A stretch of 64,000 bases of DNA from the NCBI RefSeq assembly GCF_000368265.1, contig NZ_KB851219.1:1591393-1655392 (forward strand), read 5' to 3'. Position numbers and translations under genes: made by a program. Source of the stretch: Acinetobacter brisouisimilis (GTDB lineage Bacteria; Pseudomonadota; Gammaproteobacteria; Pseudomonadales; Moraxellaceae). Shown one piece after another: positions 57,170 to 64,000 of this stretch (the stretch's first letter is position 1; the number at the start of each line of letters is the position of its first letter). The notes beneath the pieces are model-generated. The model did not search any database and had not been told where the DNA came from. It worked only from the letters and a program-made list of their open reading frames with translations.

Positions 57170-58402
57170 TCACACAACTGCATAACGAGTTGGTTTTAAC
57201 GTGCTCACACCACTAGCCTGCTGCATAAATAGATCTTTGGCAAATGGATAGTTTTGTACCTGTTTCAGACCTAAACTTCTCGCCCAAATCAATAAACTCA
57301 ACTCGGAACTTTCCAACCAACCAATTGCTGACATGCTGTGCATCATGGCCTCATTTTGTCCTTTGCGCAAATGTGCATAGCGGCGCAAGGTTTGCTCATG
57401 TGCCCAAACACCACGTGACAAATCATGTAACAATACATCACACAGTACAGCAGCATCCAGACAGCCAATATTCACCCCTTGCCCAGCCAATGGATGAATC
57501 ACATGGGCCGCATCGCCCACAAGAGCCAGACCTGCTTTCACATAATGTTCGGCTGAACGGGCTTTCAAGGGAAAATGTGCTCGAGCCGTCACATCCACGA
57601 CCTCACCCAGCATGTGCAGACTTGCCTGATTTAACAAGCGCATAAATGCAGCATCATCGAGTTTGGCATATTCTTCAGCATAGTCGTCAGGCAATGTCCA
57701 GACAATGGATTGCCAGTAACCCTGCTCTTCAGGCTTCAAACTGCACATTGGCAAATAGGCCAAGGGGCCTGTCGGCAAGAAAATCTGACGTGCAACATAA
57801 TCATGTGGCTGTGTGGTTTTAATGGCACAGCTAATCGCAGCTTGATGATAATCCAGCACATCTAAACCAATCATGGCTTGGTCACGTACAAATGAGTTTG
57901 CACCATCTGCCCCTATCACCAGTTTGGCTTGTAGTGTGCTGCCATCTTGCAGGGTAATCTGCCAGCCCTGCGGTAGCTGTTCCAGACGTGCCACTTTGAC
58001 CTGTGTACGATAATCGTGAATCTCTTGCTGCATTTTTTGCTGAATGGCCAAATTCAATACACTCGGCTCAACCATTGAACCGAGCCATTGCTCAGCAATT
58101 GGAAAACTTGGACTGGTTTGCCCAAAAGTAATTTCGCCATAGCCATTTTGATTCCAGACCTGCATGCCTGTATAAGGCATATGCCGTGCCAGTAACTCCC
58201 ATACACCAACATGTTCAAGCAAATGCATGGTGGCATGACTCAGCGCCAACACTCGTGGATTAGGCTCAGCCAGTACTTTTTCTGCATCCAGAATTGGGGC
58301 TGCATCCAGTACGGTCGCCTGTACTCCACCTTGTGCCAATAGCAATGCCGTTAATCCACCGACCAATCCACCACCAATAATCACCACATCATGCTGGCTC
58401 AT
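57170..58402 (-). CDS. ubiI: UbiI/VisC-type FAD monooxygenase of ubiquinone synthesis
   Basis: 410-residue flavin hydroxylase of the UbiH/COQ6 family. The FAD motif VVIIGGGLVGGLTALLLA opens the protein; the second FAD motif GADGANSFVR lies near 165, and GDAAHVIHPLAGQGVN near 290. Its position after pepP and ubiH copies the E. coli pepP-ubiH-ubiI order, which favours the C5 hydroxylase. Acinetobacter may use another regiospecificity, so UbiF-like activity is the alternative. Its start overlaps the ubiH stop by four bases (ATGA). Confidence 0.87.
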   Translation of the reverse strand: MSQHDVVIIGGGLVGGLTALLLAQGGVQATVLDAAPILDAEKVLAEPNPRVLALSHATMHLLEHVGVWELLARHMPYTGMQVWNQNGYGEITFGQTSPSFPIAEQWLGSMVEPSVLNLAIQQKMQQEIHDYRTQVKVARLEQLPQGWQITLQDGSTLQAKLVIGADGANSFVRDQAMIGLDVLDYHQAAISCAIKTTQPHDYVARQIFLPTGPLAYLPMCSLKPEEQGYWQSIVWTLPDDYAEEYAKLDDAAFMRLLNQASLHMLGEVVDVTARAHFPLKARSAEHYVKAGLALVGDAAHVIHPLAGQGVNIGCLDAAVLCDVLLHDLSRGVWAHEQTLRRYAHLRKGQNEAMMHSMSAIGWLESSELSLLIWARSLGLKQVQNYPFAKDLFMQQASGVSTLKPTRYAVV

Positions 58403-59607
58403 GCTTTTAACCCCATCGCATAACTGGCAACCAAAGGCTTCACACCAGGAATCACATCAAATGCAATCAACCCTGCATTACGCAAGACTTTGAGTACAGG
58501 GTTATTGTTACTAAAACCACGTACTACGCTGTCACAGAATTTGATGACCCGTTGCTGATCCTTTAAACGAGATTGCTCATAGGCCTTAAGCATACCTGCA
58601 TCACCAATATCGTCGGATACTGCCAGTTGATGGCGAATAAAACGGAGTAATACATCGGCATCACGCAGACACAGGTTAAAACCTTGCCCTGCCACAGGAT
58701 GCAACGTATGTGCAGCATTGCCCATAATCACAACACGTCCAACAGCTTGCTGATGTGCTAACACTTGTGACAACGGATAACAAAAACGTTTGCCTGTTCT
58801 TTCAAAACGTCCCGCGCGATCACCATATGTTTGCTGCAAAGCATCTAGAAAATGCTGATCATTTTCCTCGCCAAGCCATTCGTGCTCTGTGCCTTTTTTC
58901 ACTGGCCAGACTACAGAACGGCGATATTCACCTGGTAAAGGTAACAAGGCTAAAGGTCCTAAAGGACTAAAACGCTCAAATCCAACATGCTGATGCGATT
59001 TTGAAGTTTGTACAGTCGTGACTATCGCAACTTGATCATAATCATGTTCATCGACACCCACCCCAAGCGCCTGACGACATAAAGAATCTCGACCATCAGC
59101 AGCGATGAGCAGTTTAGTGGTAAATTCTAGTTGCTCAGTGCCACGCTGTGCCTGAATAGTCACTTGCTCTGCATCTTGAGTTAATGCAGTCACTTGTACG
59201 CCATCAATCAGTTCAATGAGTGGTTGCTGGCGGACTTGGGTCAGTAGCACTCGCCCAAGCCATGCATTTTCAATGACCTGCCCGAAACTTTCGACATTTT
59301 CCTGTTCAGCTACTAGACGAGCCTTACCAAAACTGCCTTGCTCGGTAATATGCACCTGCAAAATCGGCGTTGCATGTTGTTGCAAGGCATCCCACAAACC
59401 CAACTGCTGATAAATCTGTACGCTACGACGTGACAAGGCACTATTTCGCGCATCAAAACTGGAGTGATATGGAAGATCTTGTCCTTCAATAAACTGAGGA
59501 TATTGAATCGCTTCGAGTAGTTTGACTGCAATATTGGTTTTTGCCAACATCAATGCCAAACTCAAACCCACCATTCCACCACCAACAATAATGACTTGTT
59601 GTTGCAT
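58399..59607 (-). CDS. ubiH: UbiH, 2-octaprenyl-6-methoxyphenol hydroxylase
   Basis: 402-residue FAD monooxygenase of ubiquinone synthesis. The N-terminal IIVGGGMVGLSLALMLAK is the FAD motif. The UbiH-like DARNSALSRRSVQIYQQLGLW (~55) and ITEQGSFGKARL (~90) follow. The second motif reads MGNAAHTLHPVAGQGFN, with Asn in place of the more common Asp of GDAAH. Third gene of the ygfB-pepP-ubiH-ubiI operon, coupled by ATGA to ubiI. It begins 19 bp after the pepP stop. Confidence 0.93.
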   Translation of the reverse strand: MQQQVIIVGGGMVGLSLALMLAKTNIAVKLLEAIQYPQFIEGQDLPYHSSFDARNSALSRRSVQIYQQLGLWDALQQHATPILQVHITEQGSFGKARLVAEQENVESFGQVIENAWLGRVLLTQVRQQPLIELIDGVQVTALTQDAEQVTIQAQRGTEQLEFTTKLLIAADGRDSLCRQALGVGVDEHDYDQVAIVTTVQTSKSHQHVGFERFSPLGPLALLPLPGEYRRSVVWPVKKGTEHEWLGEENDQHFLDALQQTYGDRAGRFERTGKRFCYPLSQVLAHQQAVGRVVIMGNAAHTLHPVAGQGFNLCLRDADVLLRFIRHQLAVSDDIGDAGMLKAYEQSRLKDQQRVIKFCDSVVRGFSNNNPVLKVLRNAGLIAFDVIPGVKPLVASYAMGLKA

Positions 59608-59626
59608 TTTTGAGTTCCTCTTCGCC

Positions 59627-60949
59627 CTAACGTGCTTCGGCCATTAAATGTTCAATATCATCAATATCTTTGACCACATCTGAAGTCAGTACACGCGGCC
59701 CTTGCTGAGTCGCCACGACATCATCTTCAATCCGAATACCAATGCCGCGCCATTTTTCATCGACTGTTTCATCATCGGGAGCAATATAAAGCCCTGGCTC
59801 AACTGTCACCACCATGCCCGCTTCATAAGCACGCCATTCACCCGCTGTTTTGTATGTACCCACATCATGCACATCCATACCCAACCAGTGACCTGTCCCA
59901 TGCATGTAAAACTGACGATACGCTTCGGTTTCAAGCAGCTCGTTCAGTTCACCTTTGAGCAACCCCAAATCCAGCAAGCCTTCAGTTAGAATTTTAGTGG
60001 CGATACTATGCGGCTCACGGTATGAATGGCCAATTTTTACAGCATCAATTGCCGCATATTGTGAAGCTAACACCACTTCATACAACGCTTTTTGCTCTGC
60101 TGAAAATTTACCGTTAACAGGAAAAGTTCGGGTAATGTCTGAGGCATAACATTCATATTCGCAAGCAGCATCAATCAGGACCAAATCACCATCTTTAAGC
60201 GGTTGATTATTTTCCACATAATGTAAAATACAGCCATTGGCGCCACCACCGACAATACTGTTATACGATGGTACACAGCCGTATTGCCCAAAAATATAAT
60301 TCAGTTCTGCCTCAAGTGCATATTCCATCATGTCAGGGCGAGCTTTTTGCATGGCACGCATATGCGCTTTTGCACTGATTTTCGATGCAATCTGCATCAG
60401 TTCGATTTCCTGCATGGACTTGATCAAACGCATTTCGTCAACAATACGGTCAAGCTGGATCAGCTGTGCAGGAGATTCATGCCCCTGACGCTGCTGTGCA
60501 TCGGCCTTTTTTAACCACTGGCTAACACGTGCATCAAACTCTGCCTGATGCCCGATACGATAATACAGGCGATCTTTATCTAGCAGTTTTTCAATAATTT
60601 CTTCATCTAGCAGATCAATTGCATAGGCTTCATCAGCATCATAATCTTCAATTGCACCATCAATCCCTGCCCGATACCCATTCCAGATCTCAAGCTCGCG
60701 ATTGCGTTCACGACAAAACAGGCTATAGCTATATTCATCACCCGACTCAAATGTTTCAATCACGGCTACAGCTTCAGGTTCAGGGAAACCCGTCAGATAA
60801 AAGAAACTGCTATCTGCACGAAACTTATAGTCTGCATCGCGATTGCGGTATGCCACAGGGCTGGTTGCAATAATCGCAATACTGTTCGCTCCCATTTTTT
60901 TGGCAAGTTGGGCGCGACGCTGTTGAAAATCAATTTGAGTCAATTTCAT
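59627..60949 (-). CDS. pepP: Xaa-Pro aminopeptidase P
   Basis: 440 residues from the ATG at 60949, which has GAAGAA upstream; an ATG 18 bp earlier is in frame. Removes N-terminal residues that precede proline. An N-terminal creatinase-like domain (~1-170) is followed by the pita-bread metallopeptidase. Metal ligands are recognisable: Asp pair in VLIDAACEYECYASDITR (~260-271), His in HGTGHWLGMDVHD (~355), Glu in VTVEPGLY (~385), Glu in GIGIRIEDDV (~405). Second gene of the ygfB-pepP-ubiH-ubiI operon. Confidence 0.95.
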   Translation of the reverse strand: MKLTQIDFQQRRAQLAKKMGANSIAIIATSPVAYRNRDADYKFRADSSFFYLTGFPEPEAVAVIETFESGDEYSYSLFCRERNRELEIWNGYRAGIDGAIEDYDADEAYAIDLLDEEIIEKLLDKDRLYYRIGHQAEFDARVSQWLKKADAQQRQGHESPAQLIQLDRIVDEMRLIKSMQEIELMQIASKISAKAHMRAMQKARPDMMEYALEAELNYIFGQYGCVPSYNSIVGGGANGCILHYVENNQPLKDGDLVLIDAACEYECYASDITRTFPVNGKFSAEQKALYEVVLASQYAAIDAVKIGHSYREPHSIATKILTEGLLDLGLLKGELNELLETEAYRQFYMHGTGHWLGMDVHDVGTYKTAGEWRAYEAGMVVTVEPGLYIAPDDETVDEKWRGIGIRIEDDVVATQQGPRVLTSDVVKDIDDIEHLMAEAR

Positions 60950-60994
60950 GATGTTCTTCTTTATCAATATAATCAGATGCTACACATCATCCAA

Positions 60995-61600
60995 TTAACT
61001 TGGACGATGTGGGGTAAACATTTCAACAACAGGGCTTGCTTTTTGCTGTTTCTGCTGAAGCAGAGGAGTCTCTGCAATCTCAACTTTCTTGCGCCCAATC
61101 GAAAGACTCACAGGGATCAGGCGTACAAATTCGTACAATTCCTGATAACTGATTTCACCTTCTTCATCATTATCTGAATCTTCAAACTCAACTGCTGCAA
61201 CTTCTTGTAAATGTTCAATCAATTCCATTTCATCTTGACGCAGATGACCAGAAGCCAACCCAAAACCCAGTACCACGCCTGCACACCAGTCAGCGAGCGC
61301 TTGTACGCGTTCTTGCAAGATATGTTCATCATCTGGCAGTAATGGTAAATAGTCGAGTTCATCTTCAGACAATGCATGAGCAACATCTTCTGCTTCATCG
61401 CTCAGAAGCACCAATGCATCTTCATTTGGTGCTGGCACATGGAGTGTTGCCAGAATTTGTAACCATTCATCACGGTTTGGTGGTTGTGTCACACAAACTA
61501 TACCAGTCAATAGCCCATGTAACTCACTTGGGCTTGAAACTTCTTCAATAGAAGAAAAATTGCGTTCCCACTCAGACCAACCAGAAATATCGTCTTGCAT
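60995..61600 (-). CDS. ygfB: YgfB/YecA family (UPF0149) protein
   Basis: 201 residues from the ATG at 61600 (MQDDISGWSEW), with GGA seven bases upstream; a TTG four codons earlier extends the frame. Acidic, helical. The family features are the SELHGLLTGIVC segment (~27) and WCAGVVLGFGL (~120). In P. aeruginosa YgfB modulates beta-lactamase regulation; in most species its role is unknown. First gene of the leftward ubiquinone/pepP operon and divergent from the coiled-coil-zapA unit, as in E. coli. Confidence 0.9.
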   Translation of the reverse strand: MQDDISGWSEWERNFSSIEEVSSPSELHGLLTGIVCVTQPPNRDEWLQILATLHVPAPNEDALVLLSDEAEDVAHALSEDELDYLPLLPDDEHILQERVQALADWCAGVVLGFGLASGHLRQDEMELIEHLQEVAAVEFEDSDNDEEGEISYQELYEFVRLIPVSLSIGRKKVEIAETPLLQQKQQKASPVVEMFTPHRPS

Positions 61601-61664
61601 TCGTTTATCCAATCTCTATACTTCGTATATATTACCTTTGTTTGCAGCACTGTGCGACCACGTT

Positions 61665-62219
61665 ATGTTAGAAGAATTAAAGCGCCTTCAGGCACACATT
61701 GCGGTAGTGAAAAACCGTTTAGCACATTTTGAGCGTGAAAATACGTCTTTGCTTGCCTCAAAGCAGCAAAGCGATGAACAATATCATGCACATTTGACGC
61801 AAAAAAATAGCATCATCACGCAAAAGCAGGATGAGATTGACAGTTTGCAGGATCATTTAGGCACCTTGCAGTCTCAATATAAACAGCTCAATCAAGATGC
61901 AACCACGCTAGCCGATCGTTATAACCGTCTGGAAAAAAGCTGTACTGATCTCAAAAATCGTTTTCAGGAAATTCTTAACGAACGCAATGAATTACGTGTC
62001 GTTAAAGAAAAACTGCAAAATGACTATAAACATGCCCAACAGGAAATTACATCCTTAAAACAGGAACAGGAGCGTCTGATTCAAAAGAACGAACAGGCAA
62101 AATCCAAAGTTGAAGCCATCATTCATCGTTTGTCTGTCCTAGGTACAGAGCAAGATCAATACACACAAGAAATTCAGCAACTTGCCAACCCTGCTGAACA
62201 GAATGAGGAAAATTCGTAA
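61665..62219 (+). CDS. Coiled-coil protein upstream of zapA
   Basis: 184 residues from the ATG at 61665 (MLEELKRLQAH); the frame extends 35 codons upstream into ygfB without family features. Nearly the whole protein is one long coiled coil (~5-170, heptads rich in L, E, K, Q), with no membrane segment. The stop overlaps the zapA start by one base (TAATG), so the two are translationally coupled. A short coiled-coil gene also precedes zapA in Pseudomonas. A role in division, like ZapB, is inferred, but the protein is more than twice the length of ZapB. Confidence 0.8.
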   Translation: MLEELKRLQAHIAVVKNRLAHFERENTSLLASKQQSDEQYHAHLTQKNSIITQKQDEIDSLQDHLGTLQSQYKQLNQDATTLADRYNRLEKSCTDLKNRFQEILNERNELRVVKEKLQNDYKHAQQEITSLKQEQERLIQKNEQAKSKVEAIIHRLSVLGTEQDQYTQEIQQLANPAEQNEENS

Positions 62220-62506
62220 TGAGTGAAGCTGTCACTGTCGAATTACGTATTATCGAACAGGTTTTCCGTCTCGCTACAACTTCCGAAACGAAAGCCGACC
62301 TACAAAAAGCAGCTGAATTACTGAACGAGAAATTTCAGGAATTTCGCCGTAATGCTCCTCGTGTTGAACACAATAAACTGGTGATTATGGTTGCTTTAGA
62401 GCTCATGCAGGAAGTTCTTGCATTGAATAAATCTCTACAAGAATATAGTCATTGCGAACGAATTCTCAGCTCGTTATTAACTGAAGTTGAAGAAATGGTG
62501 GAATAA
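62219..62506 (+). CDS. zapA: Cell division protein ZapA
   Basis: 95 residues. An N-terminal strand region (VTVELRIIEQVFRLAT) and the family segment KADLQKAAELLNEKFQEFR (~30) precede a C-terminal coiled coil. Binds and bundles FtsZ at mid-cell. It is coupled to the coiled-coil gene upstream and followed by the 6S RNA gene, the E. coli order. Confidence 0.93.
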   Translation: MSEAVTVELRIIEQVFRLATTSETKADLQKAAELLNEKFQEFRRNAPRVEHNKLVIMVALELMQEVLALNKSLQEYSHCERILSSLLTEVEEMVE

Positions 62507-62562
62507 CCGCACAAATCCTCAACACTTGAAAAACAACTTAACAATGAACTGGTATCAGGAAT

Positions 62563-62590
62563 TTGCATCCTTCTTGTTATTGGTTATACT
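62563..62590 (+). promoter_or_regulatory. Promoter of the 6S RNA gene
   Basis: TTGCAT (62563-62568), 16-bp spacer, TATACT (62585-62590); transcription would start near 62597, at the first base of the closing helix. Confidence 0.75.
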
Positions 62591-62596
62591 GTTTAT

Positions 62597-62785
62597 AGTC
62601 TCTGAGATGTTTGCCAGCGCGTCGAATTCCCCTGAGCCGATATCTTTTTTTTAGGATTACGTTCTGCATATTTAGAGTGTATGCCTGCCTTAGAGTAGGA
62701 AACCCAGCAAGTGTGCGTCGTGTCCACCTTGAACTTTAGGGTTCAAGGGTGACGACATGCAGCGGCATCTTCGGAGTACTATTTT
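62597..62785 (+). ncRNA. ssrS: 6S RNA
   Basis: Regulatory RNA that binds sigma70 RNA polymerase in stationary phase. The 5' AGTCTCTGAGATG pairs with the 3' CATCTTCGGAGTACT. Conserved blocks TTCCCCTGAGCCGATA (~62627), CACCTTGAACTTTAGGGTTC-type hairpin (~62730) and GCAGCGGCATCTTCGGAG (~62760) match the proteobacterial pattern. A central open region lies between the arms. Its place directly after zapA is the conserved position. The 3' end, set near 62785 by the T-run, is approximate. Confidence 0.93.
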
Positions 62786-62933
62786 TTAAATAAAAATAAT
62801 AATTTATATCGTATTAAAATTTATAAAATTCTATTAACCCCTCAAACAATCTAAAATGTAGCCACTATGTAGTCCCTAGAGATATTAATTCATTTTTTAT
62901 TATCGATACTTATGTCATAAGTACCGTTCAGTC

Positions 62934-64000
62934 ATGACTACAAACAAATATAAGCTCACCAAAACATTTGTTGAAAACCTTCCACTCTCTCCAGATAAGC
63001 AAGTTTTCTACAAAGACTCTGAGCTACAGGGCTTTGCTTTACGTGTAACTAAAAGTAAAAGTTATATTGTTGAGAAGAAATTACCCGGAGGTAAAACATG
63101 CCGTACTACTATAGGGCAACATGGAGTGTGAACTGTTGCTCAGGCACAAGAGAAAGCACGTGAATATTTACTCATGATTTCCAAGGGGATTGATCCAAAT
63201 ACACTAAAACAGGAGACATCTACCAAAATCAAGCAAGAAACTGCAAAGAATAAGCAAATCCCAACACTTAAAGATGCTTATGAATTTTATAAAGAGAAAA
63301 AGGCTTTATCATCTGCATCATTGATCGCCTACGATATTTGTATAAATAGCTACTTTCAGGATTGGAATAATTTAAAGCTTACATCGATCACTAAAAAAAT
63401 GGTTCAGGAACGCTTTTCTGACTTATCCAAAAATAGTCCAGCACAAGCAAACTTATCAATTAAATTTCTTCACGCCCTCTTTAACTATTGTTCTAAGCAT
63501 TATTTAAATGATAAGGATGAGTTGATCATAACGACAGAAAACCCCGCCAAAATCATTACTCAAAATAACTCATTGAATAGGATTAAGCGCCGAAGAACAT
63601 ATGTAAGATCAGATCAACATCATGCATGGGTCAAAGCAGTAGTAACATCATCTTGGGTTGGGGAGCAAAATGACGATTTTCGAGCCTATACCAACCAAGA
63701 CTTTTTATTACTTCTTGCATTAACAGGATTTAGACGTAATGAAGCCGAACGCCTAGAATGGAAAAATATTGATCTCAAATATGGAACGATTACAGTTACC
63801 GACACTAAAAATGGTGAGGACTTAACCATTACCAATGGGTAGCTTACTATGGAAAATTATGCAGGAACGTAAAAAACGAGCGAATAATCATCTATAAGTA
63901 TTTACCGATCGTGGTGGATAATCTCATATTAGTGACCGAAGAGCTGCAAGATTGAAAGTTGCACAGGAATCAGGAATCAGGAATCAGGAATCAGGAATCA
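62934..64000 (+). pseudogene. Decayed tyrosine-type integrase, continuing past the right edge
   Basis: P4-like integrase. The DUF4102 arm-binding N-terminus is visible (YKLTKTFVENLPLSP, then LQGFALRVTKSKSYIVEKKL). An in-frame TGA at 63129-63131 interrupts GQHGV-TVAQAQ where a Trp is likely. The core domain follows in the same frame, with the first catalytic Arg in LTGFRRNEAERLEW. At ~63840 the frame is lost. The family sequence continues in another frame (LLWKIMQERKKR, VFTDRGG, SHISDRRAA, KVAQESGI) with two further stops, at about 63896 and 63920. The His-x-x-Arg and Tyr residues would lie beyond the window. It stands just after ssrS, a likely island insertion point. It cannot be functional as read. 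Confidence 0.88.
63965..64000. repeat. Heptanucleotide tandem repeat (AGGAATC)n
   Basis: Five perfect copies of AGGAATC at 63965-63999, with the next copy begun at the last base, so the array continues past the window. It falls inside the integrase remnant. Seven bases is not a multiple of three, so copy number changes would shift the frame. Confidence 0.93.

Noticed and set aside
62782..62933. Attachment site duplicate next to ssrS
   Set aside because: I looked for a second copy of the ssrS 3' end within the window and found none; it would have to lie beyond the right edge.

Overview
The window is a chromosomal segment of a gamma-proteobacterium, almost certainly an Acinetobacter. The evidence is the AT-rich composition, the dat-ddc 1,3-diaminopropane pair, a YejABEF transporter, an RNase HI-DnaQ fusion, a FimL-like gene next to nudC, and a desaturase/ferredoxin-reductase/TetR module. 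Nearly all of it is core housekeeping sequence. Only the last ~1.1 kb (a decayed integrase beside the 6S RNA gene) looks like a mobile or accessory region. The species cannot be fixed from sequence alone.

Layout. 1-4.3 kb: pstS-pstC-pstA-pstB phosphate importer read leftwards, with a Pho-box-like site before pstS. 4.3-7.2 kb: dat-ddc. 7.7-8.8 kb: a periplasmic SIMPL protein and an Imm10-like small protein. 8.8-11.9 kb: fatty-acid desaturase and its electron-transfer reductase, divergent from a TetR regulator, with a palindromic candidate operator between them. 12-13.6 kb: AI-2E-type membrane protein and a carboxymuconolactone-decarboxylase-like protein. 13.95-16.5 kb: promoter, SAH riboswitch, ahcY and metF (the methyl cycle). 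16.5-20.2 kb: rsmE and a membrane PAS-GGDEF-EAL protein whose GGDEF site is degenerate. 20.3-26 kb: maeB, cca, and the leftward pdxB-epmA pair. 26.2-30 kb: a double cupin, tRNA-Ser, a truncated Rieske-oxygenase remnant, and an intact reductase/Rieske-oxygenase pair.

30-38.5 kb: argG, a membrane GGDEF cyclase, pyrC-rnt, then two identical tRNA-Glu genes flanking lysO, an amino-acid permease and an alpha/beta hydrolase. 38.6-44.7 kb: a DUF2726 protein and yejA-yejB-yejE-yejF read leftwards. 44.8-49.9 kb: a very large MltD with about ten LysM repeats, divergent from the RNase HI-DnaQ fusion. 50-52.4 kb: fimL-like gene and nudC. 52.4-57 kb: an esterase, dolP, yraN, rsmI, an MgtC/DUF4010 protein and a SutA-like gene. 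57.2-61.6 kb: ygfB-pepP-ubiH-ubiI read leftwards. Divergent from these are a coiled-coil gene, zapA and the 6S RNA gene ssrS, an arrangement shared with E. coli. 62.9-64 kb: integrase pseudogene ending in a seven-base tandem repeat that runs off the window.

I did not find a clearly new multi-gene system. The most informative non-routine signals are the fused RNase HI-DnaQ, the ten-LysM MltD, the riboswitch-led ahcY unit, a maeB terminator whose 3' arm contains the cca ribosome binding site, the eroded Rieske paralogue, and the decayed integrase with its heptanucleotide repeat next to ssrS.
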